Assembly (NCBI GenBank): GCA_026874595.1
Contig: CM049319.1
Span: 65,893,417 to 65,957,416 of the forward strand
From: Sipunculus nudus
Lineage: Eukaryota > Annelida > Sipuncula > Golfingiida > Sipunculidae
Reading direction: 5' to 3'
Length of the DNA: 64,000 nt
Part shown: in pieces, positions 9,341 through 22,375 of the stretch
How positions within the stretch are numbered: position 1 is the stretch's first letter
Layout of the letters: every line of letters begins with the position of its first letter
Notes under the pieces: model-generated
Told to the model about the DNA's origin: nothing
The model's database searches: none
The model's input: the letters and a program-made list of their open reading frames with translations, nothing else
Program-made: the position numbers and the translations under genes

Positions 9341-12115
9341 CCACATTCTTCTAAAAGAACATTAAAAGTTCAACAATGAGTGGTCAAGTTGTGTTTATTC
9401 ATGTTATTAATCATTTATGTAAATTTGCTGATCATTGCGGCTATATATAATGTTTAGTAACAAACTGTAATTCTCAAAACGATATACCACACAAAAAGGC
9501 TCATATGGGCAATAATAAAGCTAGTTATTATTATTTTTTTTAAATAAAATATGCGGGGGCTGGCTTTTAATTTTTGATAGTTTTACATAATAAAAAAAAT
9601 TATCGTTGAATATATTATTGAATGCCTTGACATATTTATGACAACAATAACTAAAATGTGAGGCAATAAACGATGTATAGTTTGAATAAGTTAAACACAT
9701 GAAAGAAACCCTAATTATGTGATAATTATTTCTTACATAATTATATACCAAGTAGATTTTTATATGACATCGCATGTTTAAACCTCATGACCCGCGGGCT
9801 TCGAAAATGCGTTCTTTAAACGCGTTGTCGCAATGCGTTGTCTAAACAAAATCTGAGAAATACAAAAGATATTTCTTAAAATCTTAAAAATAATATTTCT
9901 TTTTAGAATATTGATTAAAAATAATATAATAGAAGTTCGAACATAGTGTAAATATACACACATATTTTTCTTTACATGACAAAATTTTACATGTTTATAC
10001 TATCACACAAATATATTAGACTGATTCAAAGAGTTTATTTAGATTAGTACAGGTTTTATTGGCTAAATGAGGGTGTCTGGCGGCCCCACAGAAAGTAGTT
10101 TTCACAAAGATGCGATCGGTCGGAATTATGAGATGATAATAATCAAAATTAACGGTTAATGTAAATATTTCACACGTACATTCGACCTTTCCATAGTAAA
10201 ATGTAAAGTTCAAATTGGTCAAAAGATTTAGTAGGAACATTCATAGAAAAATGATTCAAGTATCATCTGAAGGAATGTTAACCGCCAGGCGGGAGTCACG
10301 GATTGTTTTAGCAGCGATTACGCAGGTTATCATTTTACTGACTGACATTTTGGCAATAAAAGCTTTCTAGGGGTCTAAACTGACAGGGACAGTGCCTGAG
10401 AAACATATTATTGGGTTTTTGAACCAATTTGCCTTACCCATTCAAGTAAAAAAAGATAATCTGTAACATCAACAAAAATCCGGAATTTTTTGAAAGCTAT
10501 TAAAAGCCTCATTCTTGTCAGGTCGAGCATAGAAAGTCAGCATAAATTACTGCTAAAATCGGACAAGGCTCACCTATGGACTCTTATTTAATGTTAAAAT
10601 GTTTTATGATTATTAATAGAAATGTGCTAATGGAACCTTTATATATATTACAGCAGAATGAAGAAACATGAACAATTAATTGTAGGGCTAATATTGAAAT
10701 ATGTGACATAAGTCCACCTATATACTGTAATATTTATTTTCGAGGTTATAGTCAACCAGCGAGAGGTCATATCCGCGATCTCGTCATAAATTATAATATA
10801 CAAGGAGCATATCCATTATGATATGAATTAATTATATTTTATAAAATGCGTGCAAAATTGCAACGATTAATGGATGGAGAACTAACCAGTAGAAATTACT
10901 TTTCATTATTGGCAGATTATTTAAAGCTTTGATCGACGTTGTTTATAGTGACAATCTGTTCCCTTTCGATTTGCCTTGAACAATAGCGCAATATCAGCCC
11001 TCTGACATTATGCGACCAGATTCCTGGCTGCACGTAGGCTTAATAGCCTGATTATCATTGCCTTCGGGGTCGGGATGTCACGGCTACTTCAAAAATAGGG
11101 CTTCTAATATATTCACGAAGGTTTTATTTTAGCGATAATTGACTTTACGCGAATATCGCGACTATGAAACCCTCGGAAATGAAAGACAACCATACATGTT
11201 ATATATAGATGTATATAGGGCGCCACCTTGATACCGTTCTTCATAACACTCCTTACCCATGCAAGTGTTTGCGAGTAGGTGTTTCGGTTAAATGACATGT
11301 TACTATATAATTAATGTGACGCAGTACTGACCTATAGGTGACATAATTTACTCACGTAAGATTCCAGGTAAAATCTGTTTGTTTATCTTAGGTCTCCGGT
11401 TATAGTTTCAAGCGGACCTTGTAAACAAGTTCACATAAATTTCTAATTATTACTGCAAGGAGTACCACAGACGGCAGTGTGTTTACTTAGCCATTTTGGC
11501 GGGAATGGTTCGGGGTCACCAAGTGCAAGTGCTATTTGCATGACGTGCTTTGATTATAACATTATATTGGTCATCTGGTTGTATTTATTCTTTTATCCCC
11601 GCATTGCACCTTGTATCAAGCTTTTAATTAAGATGTCGCCAGGTTTATAATTTTTGTATGTTGTATATTTATCGATGTTAGCTAAGATCTCCAGGAACAC
11701 ATGTAGGATGCATTCAGTTTACATACAATCACTCGCGCAGATTCACATTATAGCACACAGTTATTTATCTACTAAATATTGATTTGCAGATGGTTTTCAT
11801 GAAGCGGATTATATACACAGCCATGCAGATCGTAGTGGGAAACATTAAAATAATTTTGTTCAAAGGGAGGAGCGGAAACCATCGAGAGCAATATATGCCT
11901 TCCGACCTGTAGTTTTAAGGATAACAACTTCTTTATATGCTAGGGAATAATTTTTAAACTATATTTTACACATCTTTGAACAATTTGTAATTATAACAAA
12001 TCAAAAAAGTAAATTATTTCGTTTATTTTTTTTCAATTTCTCACACCACTGAACTCTAATAAACGCCTGGGAACGTAACCCCTATATACACATATCTGGA
12101 CATGGTTGAACAGTC
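9341..12115. other. Intergenic, no gene seen
   Basis: Very AT-rich. No exon with good splice context, tRNA or recognised transposon end was found. Confidence 0.4.
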
Positions 12116-12116
12116 C

Positions 12117-12445
12117 ATGTTAAAGTCAGCTATACACCAACCTTTTCTGTAGAATTCATTTGATTTCTTACCTTGTATATAAATGAATAAACGGTATGGG
12201 TAATTCATGTTCAGAAAAGATCTTATAACGCCTCTGTGATGGATGTATGAGCTTGTTTATCTACAAGCTGTTAGTAAACAAAGCAAAGTACATCCACCAA
12301 TGTTGACAAACAGAAAATAACATATACATATAACTTGAGGCGGTTGTTTGCATATGTGCGGAAGTTGAAAGTTTACCCAATGCAAGACGCCGTTTATAAA
12401 ACTCTTATACTTGCCGCTAAAGATGGATGTTGTTGGATTATTTTT
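12117..12445. repeat. Dispersed repeat, copy A
   Basis: Pairs with copy B at 13915-14205. Shared phrases are 'gatgtatgaNcttgttt', 'tctacaagctgtt', 'tgttgacaaac' and 'ggtaattc'. The phrase CTTGTTTATCTACAAG forms a small hairpin. No coding potential; the element class is unknown. Confidence 0.6.
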
Positions 12446-12757
12446 CCGGGCCCTACATGCCCCATTCAAGGGATTGTCTTCAGTTAGCAGACGTCAGATA
12501 CCTGAACAGGTCCTTTTAAAGATCAACACACACCTAATTGAATTATTCGTGTTTATTATTTACTGAGTTATGAAATATACAGGGGTACGAGCGACTCAAC
12601 AGAACAGAAGGGTATCTTCTATTGAAATGGAGCTCACTCCTCTAAGACCACAGGTGCCAAGACAAAAAAAAATATAGAAATAAAATCAAATCTCTTAAAT
12701 GGGGAAAATGGAATCATGCAGCAACTACTGCATGGTATTTATTTTATATAAAAACTT

Positions 12758-12993
12758 ATTTAATTTACATGTTTGTACAAATAGTTATTTTAACTAATTG
12801 CGGCACTCTCTATGGCTCAGATTTTGGCGTTCGGTAGACTGTATAGGTGGAGGAAACCGGAGGATCCGGAGAAAACCACCGGCCGTGGATTGGCAACTAC
12901 AACCCACTCTCATGGCTGCCCCGGGGATCGAACCCGGGTCGCCAGCGGAGAGAATCGAGCGTTTTACCCCTCGATTGTCCAAGCCCCACTTCG
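12758..12993 (-). mobile_element. tRNA-derived SINE (copy 1)
   Basis: Read on the minus strand, the head (about 12993) carries an A-box-like TAAAACGC stretch and a perfect B box GGTTCGATCCC (complement of 12924-12934). A conserved body follows ('gtgggttgtagttgcc', 'ggtggttttctccgg', 'cctccggtttcctcc') and a tail ending near 'aattagttaaaataact'. It is collinear with the copy at 29780-30008. A real tRNA gene is ruled out because the acceptor-stem halves do not pair and the body continues past the tRNA part. Confidence 0.8.
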
Positions 12994-13179
12994 GCCACTT
13001 GTTAACTCTTAACAAATCGTTGGCTCCGCTAGAAATCGGAATGGAAGCCAATCTTTTGAAGTAAGTTGATTTTATCCCATTTTAATCAATGTAATAATAA
13101 GTATACTTGATGAAAACATTATTTAAGTTTTGTTTAAAAAGGTTTAAAAGGATTATGTAAAATTTTAGGCTTGCTTGGA

Positions 13180-13535
13180 TTCAGTTGCATTTAAATATGT
13201 CACATTTGCCTTTTCCTTTAAACACAAAGTTGCAGATAACGTGTGTTTGCATTTGCATTTGTGTATGGATTATGAAACCCCCATATATTCAAATGCATAT
13301 AAAATATTAAAGTGTTATCTTGTAAACTATTAAAAAGGCTTTCATTGGTTAATATTTTTATACAATATATTCTATTATGTCTGCTCTCAGGAGCGCCTCC
13401 TACTGAGATTAATCATTGCTATATAAATACACATATCTTTACATCTTGAAAGAATCGTCTGCATTTAAAAGTGCATTTTTGCATTTCTATTTGCTATGAA
13501 ATTTTTACAGCATTTGCATTTGCATTGATATAGGC
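13180..13535. repeat. Scattered GCATTTGCATTTG motifs
   Basis: Variants of GCATTTGCATTTG recur near 13187, 13248, 13463-13490 and 13512, separated by AT-rich sequence. A poly-C run is at 13620-13635. Confidence 0.4.
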
Positions 13536-13914
13536 CTAATATTTAGGCGCATTCTTTTAATGTATATTGTATGATTTAAGGGAAACATTTGCATGTTAAT
13601 ACAAGTCGCTTATGAAGAAACCCCCCCCCCCCCCCTATTGCTAAAAAATAATACAGGCAAAAAAAGTCCAGTCACCCTATTTGCAATGTATGATCAATAA
13701 ATTTATATACATTGTTCATGTGCTATTTCCAGACACGTGGCGTTTATTGAGATATATTCTATTTATAGTCGTCCTTTGAGCCATAAACAGGTTAGGAGGG
13801 AAGAACAACCTGTCATCGTAATTTATGAAAAGGATTTAAATGAACATCATTCTGATGATCACACTGATATAATATTCGCACTGTAATGTAAGTTTCGGTT
13901 TAAGGCCAGGATAT

Positions 13915-14205
13915 ATATATATATTAAAGGGACCTATTCACCTGCCATATATGTAGAATCCATGTAATATGTGGCTGGCTCTGACAACTTATTAATAAAC
14001 TTAAGGTAATTCTTGCAAAAAAATGTTCTAACAAAGCATGTGATCGATGTATGACCTTGTTTGTCTACAAGCTGTTTGTGAACAGGCAACATGTCCCCAT
14101 GTTGACAAACTGAGAAATCATGCAAGTGAAGGTTGTTGGTTGCGAATGTGAGGAATTCGTTAGGTCATTAGTTGCAAAACACCATTTGAAAATGTTGGTT
14201 CATCT
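13915..14205. repeat. Dispersed repeat, copy B
   Basis: Homologous to 12117-12445 in the same orientation, moderately diverged. The best block is 14038-14120. Confidence 0.6.
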
Positions 14206-16545
14206 GACTGGTCACATGATGTCCTTGTTAAATGTGTTTATTTCGGCGCCCCCCACCCCACCCCACCCCCAAATGCTATAAACGCAAGGATATAAACAAA
14301 ACGAAGAGCTTGAGCACCATGTGTTGGAGTTTTCTGGTCTCTCTTTATGAAAGGTCCAAGAGATTATCTTAATCTACAGTGGTCAGATATCCCAATATAC
14401 GCCTCCTTTATATTAACGATCCGCCTATTTATAGCTTATAACCCCTTGGGTGTAAAAAAATCTTATATAGGCAGCCACCCAGAGATATCAAGAAGTAATT
14501 TATCCCGAGAGATAGATTTTTTTTCTTGTTTACAACTTTGCGTATAGATTATGCTTGTCTTGACCAAACCCCTGCCTTAAAAAAAATCAACAGGTTCGGG
14601 GGGAAAATGCCACTGACAGGAATCAAAATGCGAAAACTTAATTGTTGGTGATAATGTGTTGGTTTGGTATATTACGAAAGAAAGTTCTTAGTTAAAGCCG
14701 AGCCTTTCTTTTTAGCCGAATGACCTATTCCAGACTCGCGATATGTTTGCATATTTTTCACTTATACCATTGCCCCTGGTGCTGTCTCAGCTTACCCTAA
14801 CACGTAGAGTTTGGCGACATTCCTTATATGGTGATCTCTTTACATTCGTTCAGAAACACATATACTTTACTGCTGCTTTCTATGCCAATGTTCACTAAGT
14901 GTCACTGTTGGGATAGTTCGCACAGGGTCGAGAGTGTTCAGATTTAGTTCAGAATGCGAACGTCAGATCAAACATGCTCTCATTCTTGCCTAGGTCCTGT
15001 GCAAGGAGCGAACGCTGTCGATCATAAACATTAATGATTGGGTGGAAGGCGTAAAACGAATGCACTGCATACACGCCAACTTGCAAAAAGGACACGTGGA
15101 AAAGGTCTGCTGTACCAAACCTATATGGATTATTTTACCGTATGCTTTCATATATTTGAACCCTATAATTTATTCACGAATTGGTTGCTTGGTCAGAGTG
15201 TAATAGATAAACTTAGCAACTGGAACTATCGGATAACAAACTCTGTCATATTACACGGATATGAGGACAGCAGACATACCGTCTAGAAAGAAAGCTTGAT
15301 GCTTCGGTAAAAAAATGATTGGCTACCCATAGAACTATATTAACTTAATATTTTAACTGCAATGCATATTTCTTCATTTGAAACCACTCTTCACTGGAAC
15401 AAAGATAAGTTTATTTGCAACTCATACAGGAGCGGGGTTCTGTTATTGATTACATTTTCCAGTCGATTCGTTTATTATTTAGTTGGCTGAGTGGCCAATT
15501 AGCAACTTTACTCAAACATAATGATATCATTTTAATTAATTTCAAGTATTCCATTCTGGAATATGTTCACTGTCAATTATATGTATGGACACTCATTACG
15601 TCTGCCTCAAAAACAAGAGTTTTTGAGAAGCTGTCATTTACGACGCCCTTAAAATGTATATACCGTGGGTCAACATTTGACACTTAATACATACCATAGG
15701 TGTCCATGAAATCAGAACTTACCTCTAATGCAACCATCTAGTTGTTGAGCCGTGAGATTAACATATAAGATTAATATATTTCCCGTAATAACTTTTGACA
15801 CATGTTATGCAAGAATTGGGGTGAGGTAGCGGAGGTCTGCTCTCTCGGTGTGCTGCCAAGTAAAAAAAAAAATGCATTGTTAACACAAATGAAATGATAG
15901 AAGAAAATGACTAAATGATGGGAGAAGAGAACATAAATAAGTGATAAGAAACATATTTTGACAACCAATTGCTATTTCAGTCACCTTCCGAATGCTTGTT
16001 AGTTTAATATTTACAGTGTCGTATCAAATATGTTGTTGTATCGCATTTTATTGTAAATTAGATAAAAGCGTTTCACCGAATGTTGGTGAGCTGGTGAACT
16101 TGTACCTTATAAAGGAGAGCACGTGTTGTAAATGAATACATAAAATCAGATCACATAGCATCTTAATTCTAGCCGTTATTTGAACACCAAAGTGGCAGTA
16201 ATACATTTACCTCATGTGGAAAGCATTATACATTGACCATGGTGATAATGGGAGTACTAAGTGCCTTAGAAAGGAACAGCTTTACTGTTAATTATTTTGT
16301 GCCTTACCCTATAATTATATTAGTCTGAAGGTGCCCTTCATGGTGGCCCACCAGTCCACGTCTTTGCATTCACTGAGTAGACCTTGTTCTGTTCCTTAAC
16401 GAGACCTCAATTGATTTATTGAGACATTTCGAGGCGTATGAAAACAGAAGACTTAATTTGTTGCAATAACAATTTTTATCCCTTAAAATATGAACAAAAA
16501 ACTAGCAAACAAAATAATCGGGTAAAATCTGAACCTCTTTACTGG
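14206..16545. other. Intergenic, no gene seen
   Basis: Several 60-90-codon frames occur but none has domain content or matched splice sites. No repeat was recognised. Confidence 0.4.
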
Positions 16546-16548
16546 ATA

Positions 16549-16563
16549 AATTATTATTATTAC

Positions 16564-16618
<55 letters not shown>

Positions 16619-16722
16619 CGAAAAATGAAAGCATTTGCATTGGTTATATTTGTAGTGCCTATAGTAGGACCGCTTGTGACAGAAGAATACTTTTGCCGGA
16701 CCCAAGTGTGTGGTCTTATTAC

Positions 16723-16768
<46 letters not shown>
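16549..16768. repeat. (ATT)n/(TA)n microsatellite pair
   Basis: ATT repeats grade into TA repeats (16549-16618). After about 100 bp of unique sequence a second TA tract follows (16722-16768). Tyr/Ile-rich frames across it are artefacts. Confidence 0.9.
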
Positions 16769-17113
16769 TGAAAAAGAAGAAAATCACTTTTTAACGGCCA
16801 ACCCAAGTTCGCCTGCCTTACTTTATTCAAAGAAACAGTAAAACTATTCTGTACATGAATGTTAGACTGGTAGTTGTTAGAAGTTGGCTCACTGCTAAAT
16901 GGAAATAACTACAGCTTTCCTATATTTATTTTACCATCTGTCAACCAGGTTAAACCGGAATGAAATAGTTGCCCTGACATATACTGGGTTTCATGGAGGA
17001 TAACTGGTTGATACTGGCCAAGTAAAGTCGTAATTAATGTGTTGTTAGGTAGCTGACATATGGTTTGCCCATTAACCGACATGCTTTAAGAGGGGAATGG
17101 CACGTCTGGCTGG

Positions 17114-17120
17114 TATAAAT
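17114..17120 (+). promoter_or_regulatory. Possible TATA box of the first prominin-like gene
   Basis: TATAAAT lies 83 nt upstream of the start codon at 17197, a plausible spacing for a short 5' leader. There is no matching element at the same distance in the paralogue, so support is weak. Confidence 0.25.
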
Positions 17121-17196
17121 TACTTCAGTATTAAAGGAATTATTATTTCGACGCTGCTTGCTTTCATTGAAAGGACTCTGAACTTCAAAACACAAA

Positions 17197-20164
17197 ATGC
17201 AATGGTTACCAATCTCTCTCCTCCGGGCATTACAACCCCGTACCATAGACGGATTGATTGAAACTATTGGTATCGACATGATACAGAGAGAGAATTTCAT
17301 TGTTTTGGTAGAGTATTTGACTGGATATCTTTTATTTACCGTTGCTGTTTTGATTTTATTACTGATTGTTGCTTTTGTCTGCTGCGGGATTTTGTGTAGT
17401 AAACCATCTGACCGCCATCGCTCAAGGGTGACACGTGGACAATTATGTCTTTATAGCATATTTCTGATCATACTCAGTCTGCTTGTGTGGTCCATCTGCT
17501 GCTGTTGCCTTCATCAAAATTCTCTTGTCGGACAGGAAACCGGGCCTAGATACGGACTAAGACATAAATTAAAGGTAGGAATGCGAGGATTAGAAGAATA
17601 CACACAGCGTACCATTGTGGAACCGTATGCTAACTTGTTCCACTTCATATCAACGCTCCGTCCCCTGGAAAACCGTCTGAGGGAAAGCAATACAAAGATA
17701 ATTAGAAATGTTGAGGAAATCCTAAGTATAACGAATCAAACATTAAATGAGATTGGAGACAAAGTTGGTTATATAGAAGAAATCTCTTTCTCCGTAAATT
17801 CCCGGATGCAAGATCTAGAGCCGAAGATTAAGCAATTAAAGAGAGCTATCAAGATCGACATGGTGGTAAAATGTGATGGGTACGCAGACTGTGTGAATAT
17901 CAATACCATGGTTCGAGACAACCTCACGGTTGGACCTCTCATAGATATGGCCAGAGAAGTGAATTTTACCAAGTTTTTTCTTTCATCCTTACATGATAAA
18001 TACAATGATGCATTAAATCAAATACGAAACCTCAGTAAAACAATAATATCTAACTTTGGGAAAGACACACTTGTTCTGCAAGATGAAATCCTGTCAGTGG
18101 CTAAAATATTTGAAATATTCAACAATATTCTTGGTAACTTTCCACTTAGCACCCTGGACTCTTTTTCTTCCATGATAAACCAGTATGGGCGCAAGATGAA
18201 CCAGATTAGTTTAGGATTTACGATAGTTGAATTCATCACAATGGTATTTTTCGTGTTTGGAGTCATTCTAGGACTAGCTGAAAGGATTAAAAAGAATACT
18301 GAATCACAGTCTACTTGCCGCAGTCAAAGATTATTAACGTATGCAGTGTTTTTCATAACAGTCTTTACTGTGCTTTCCATGATCACATCATCAATTATGT
18401 TCCTTATGGGAGGTGTATTTAAAAATGAAATTTGTCGTTACCTGAGTTACGAACCAGAAGTTCGACATGTTGTCCCACGCCTTGACAAGCTCTTGAGCCC
18501 AGCTGTTAAAAGCCTGCTCCACTTCCCTTTTCCAATAAGTGTACTAAACTCCACCATGGCGTGTCAAAAAAACCAACCCTTTCATGTAGCCATTGGTTCT
18601 AGTCAAATGGAAACCGAATTCAATGAAACTTCACCTTTACAAACACAATATTTTGAAAACATGGCTCTTGCGTTTTCGAAGAATGACTCACCTGAGAACA
18701 AAGAGCAATACTATGAAACCATAAATGCCACGTTCTTTCAAATGATATCTGCCTTGAGACAGTCTGGGATAGACTGGATCGCAAGAAAGCTAAATCAAAC
18801 TACTCTTACTATGGATTTAATCGGACTTGCGAAGGATATGGAAGGTTTAATAATAAGGAACTGGGAAAACGGGACATTTGTTAATGAACGGATAAAAAGA
18901 ATATTGAATTTACAGATAACAGACGTTTCTGAGATAAACGATCTGAAATCAAATGGTTCACAAGTAGTTACCTTAATTAATAGTGATATCAACCGTTTAT
19001 TGACGATGGAACTATCAAGTGGTCTGGTTGATGGCCAGAACCAACTTTTTGCTATCAGACGGCGTTTCACCAGTCGAGTAAGGGACATCATTGATAAAAT
19101 TTTCAAGAACTTGAAAGCTGCCTCTGGAGGTTGTAAACCTGTATATGACGCCGGTGTTGATATTGTTGAAGCACACTGTAAGCATTTCTTAAATCCCTTC
19201 AACACCGTATGGTTTGCATCCTGTATAGTTCATGTTATCATGCTTGTTATATTATTGGTTTTCAAGAAAGCCATGTATGTATACAAGTTTATCGAAAAAG
19301 ACAGGGCACAGGGAAGGGGAACGCTAAATTCATTTGGACCTTTGGAAAGGTCCCGGCCAAACAGGATCTCTCCTGACGAGGGTTGCGTCAGCAACGACCA
19401 TTCAATCGGGAGGATGGGGATGACATTAAGAACTGGTAAGTATCTAACCTCCTCTATAGGCTACAAAGAGAGATATATTCAGAGCATTCAGAAAGCCCAT
19501 ACCTTCACCAATATAAAACATTCATTCACTTCTTTTTCCAAAACTCATTCAACTATTTCTTCCTCAAGTTTAACCTGTCTTCTACTTTTTAGTACCAGAC
19601 TTAAGTTCCCTTCAACTGGAGACAGGTAAATAAACCCTTAGATTAACTAAATGTTTATTTTCATGCCTCATGTCTAGCTCTTCACTATTGCTGAATGGAT
19701 TATTTTAGTACTTAATTCCGAGTAAATCCAACCGTATGTGGACATGAGAACGCCTAATTTGTTTTAACTAACTATAAAAAATATTAAGTTCAGATAGTGG
19801 TCAATGAGTTATCAAATAAATATTTTCATAGGGAGCCATGTACATTATAAAAGAGAAGGGGCCAAACATGTTGATGGATCTGTCGAATATTAAGAATCGT
19901 GAAATATATGACTGGAACTTTTTTAAAAATGACTGAATTATCTTAATCTGCTTTTAGATTTAGATCGGTTGTATTGATCAAATATAATGAAATATAAATC
20001 TTAAATCTGCAAAATGAAATGAAAATTTTGAGTTTTCCTCTTGTTAGACAATGTTTTGATTACGATTTTTGGATGTAATCAGTTCATGTGTGCTATTATA
20101 AATTAATCTTATCCATATGTATTTTCACCTAAATGTTTTAGATGGAATGACTTATCATTATATA

Positions 20165-20225
<61 letters not shown>

Positions 20226-21026
20226 AGAACCAACATGCTGAAATTTCGAACAACACCCCTTGTCCACCAGTGGAATGAACTTTTCTTTACATATGCGATA
20301 TACTTTGATAAAAGGGGGTAGGGTCTAGCGTTATTTCAGCGCTATGCCTCTAGAGGGTCTCCCACTTAACAAATACCAGAGCGCCTCTTGATCTTGTATG
20401 GAGGGTCACTTGCAAGGAGTGCTCGATGTTGATGAGGATTTTCGTCATTTTTGACAGTACCTCTTGGTCTATAGGTACGCTATCACTTCGAATTAACCAT
20501 GAAAACGTTATATATATATTTGTTTACTTTCTATATAACGATATCTACCATGTGTGAGAAAAATTCCAATTTCATTATTAACATCCGCTAAGCTCAGCTT
20601 TTTTTCTTGTGCAAATAATATATCCGGTAGACTTGCTCCCCTGTTATTTCCGCCCTTGTCTTGTTAGTCGACGATGTATTTGTATACTAAAGATGAATAG
20701 CAACACATGCCTGAATTCATGTTGATTGGTTCTGATTCCATGTCAACCAAATAATAAACGGAAATTGGGGATTGATAGGAGGTGGTTTTTGAGGACGCCT
20801 TCCGGATCCTTAATTACGGCTGCCATTGGGGCCGTCCCTGAGATGTCCTAAGCACAGAGGGCATACAGGATGAATTAAGCCACGTTAGGCTGGGATGAAG
20901 ATGGGATTAAAATTGAAATCCGTCCCATCGTGGACATATTTTCTGTTAATTTCCAACACAATATATTTGATTTCTGTTTCAGGTTCGAACCAGGCCTCAA
21001 GGATAAATAAGGCGCTACGTTTCTGA
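17197..21026 (+). CDS. Prominin-like five-span membrane glycoprotein, paralogue 1
   Basis: Two coding exons: 17197-19435 and 20983-21026, giving 760 residues. Exon 1 ends at a strong donor (CTG|GTAAGT); the frame that runs on to 19629 is intron. Membrane segments are at about 42-67, 83-104, 337-361, 390-416 and 671-690. The two large loops (105-336 and 417-670) carry many N-glycosylation sites and paired cysteines (about 226/232 and 666/671). A Cys-rich patch lies at the end of TM2. This 5-TM, two-big-loop plan, with GG...ICR.L after TM4 and CKPV...C...NPFN.VWF before TM5, is that of prominins (CD133 family, cholesterol-binding proteins of membrane protrusions). The N-terminus is short (about 41 residues before TM1) with no signal peptide, unlike vertebrate prominins. 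The start is fixed by an in-frame TGA 18 nt upstream, also present in the paralogue. Cellular role is inferred from the family. Confidence 0.88.
19436..20982 (+). other. Intron of paralogue 1 (1547 bp)
   Basis: GT at 19436, AG at 20981-20982 (gatttctgtttcag), phase 1. It contains a TA microsatellite at 20156-20220. The paralogue has an intron of 1516 bp at the same codon and phase. Confidence 0.8.
20983..21026 (+). CDS. Tiny last coding exon of paralogue 1
   Basis: After the split glycine codon it reads SNQASRINKALRF-stop. The corresponding exon of the second gene reads RSHASRINMGLRF-stop. Matching length, phase, residues and stop position support the splice model. Similarity continues a little into the 3' UTR ('cacaaatatggca' versus 'cacaaaatggca'). 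Confidence 0.8.
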
Positions 21027-21226
21027 TAAACACAAATATGGCAGAACCGAGTCTCTATATAGTCTGGTACACTTTTTTCCTAATCACGGACCGATAGTGC
21101 GTTTCGAAATAGACTTGTTTTCCCCGCACCAAATGCCATATGAAACACGAAGATTTGACAAGGGCACGTGATGTGGATAGAGCAAGTCTACAATGAACAA
21201 TGTTTTTTTAGCGATAACGCTCAGAA

Positions 21227-21232
21227 AATAAA
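21227..21232 (+). promoter_or_regulatory. Possible polyadenylation signal of paralogue 1
   Basis: AATAAA about 200 nt after the stop codon, the first such hexamer downstream. Plausible but unsupported by any other evidence. Confidence 0.3.
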
Positions 21233-22284
21233 AGCCTTTTCCTTGTCCGTATGAATGCTCATTGCATGTACTGAAGAATAATTGCCTCATTTCAATGCTT
21301 TCGAGTTTTCCCAACGTAATATAATATTGTCTTGATTACTTTGGAAGAAAATATGCAACCAGTAACAAAAGTAATGGATAAAACGACTTTAATATAGAGT
21401 GGTTCATAACTACTAAATCAGTGGAATGTTAATAGGAAAACATTTATACTGGAGTCTATATTTGCGAAGCAATTAATAACATTTTTTACTTTAGACAGTA
21501 TATCATTATTTATATACAAGGAACACTTATCAAGGGCCAGTACAGACGAATTATCCCTGTCAATATTTATTGGTTCACGTGTAAAGAATGCAGGAATTAT
21601 AATGTAGTGATACAATGGAGTGAATTTGTATGGTTAATCATGTAAATGCTTTTAAGGCCTTGTTTATTTCTTCTGGAGATGACAGCCTCCAATTACAAAT
21701 AACTCATTTATCCCCCTTATTTAGCTTTATTTTTGTTTCTCCTTCTTTTCGAGAGGAGTATTACACTTGTCTGTCGATTTTGCATTTTTGGAATTATCCG
21801 AGATCTTATTTAAGCGCTGTTTTTTTTCCGGAGAAATTGACCAAAATTATCTTAAGCCCCTGTTCAACATGCCTATGATTATCCTTTTAAGGATAGGTCC
21901 ATGGCCTGTTGGTGGCACTGTCTATTGAATGAAGATGAAGGTATTTATACAATAAGGATAATATGTTATAATTAAGTTTTCTGGATTTCAGGTTTTTTTT
22001 ATCCGAGGTTTGGAATAATCCAGAAGTCATAACCTGTCGTTAAGACATTAGAGTGATTCTCGTGTCTTTGATTTGATTAGGTTGAGGCAAGCCGGTGATC
22101 AGCTATCTCTTACAATCTGCCGATTTTTTGTCTAAAAATCTGTGTTAAAAGAACAAACTAGAATGTCATGGCCACTGGGATACTTTGGTTTTCACAATAT
22201 TAGTATATATATTGGTATATATATTTATATAAGTGAATATATTTACTCATTTTATTCAGATTTTGTAAAGATATAAGACTGCAC

Positions 22285-22375
22285 ATTTATATTACCCATA
22301 ATTATTCATTCTTATATTCATTTTACCCATATTTAATCATTTTTATATTCATGTTACCCATAGTTACCCATTCAT
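22285..22375. repeat. Short tandem repeat, about 35-bp unit
   Basis: Three imperfect copies of 'ttatattcatNttacccataNttaNtcatt'-like sequence. Confidence 0.6.

Noticed and set aside
12794-13064. 85-88-codon frames on both strands
   Set aside because: Lie entirely within a tRNA-derived SINE.
16438-16830. Tyr/Ile-rich frames of over 100 codons
   Set aside because: Translations of ATT and TA microsatellites.
18795-19205. 136-codon minus-strand frame
   Set aside because: Antisense shadow of the prominin-like coding exon; the same applies to other antisense frames at 17769-18266 and 26515-27891.
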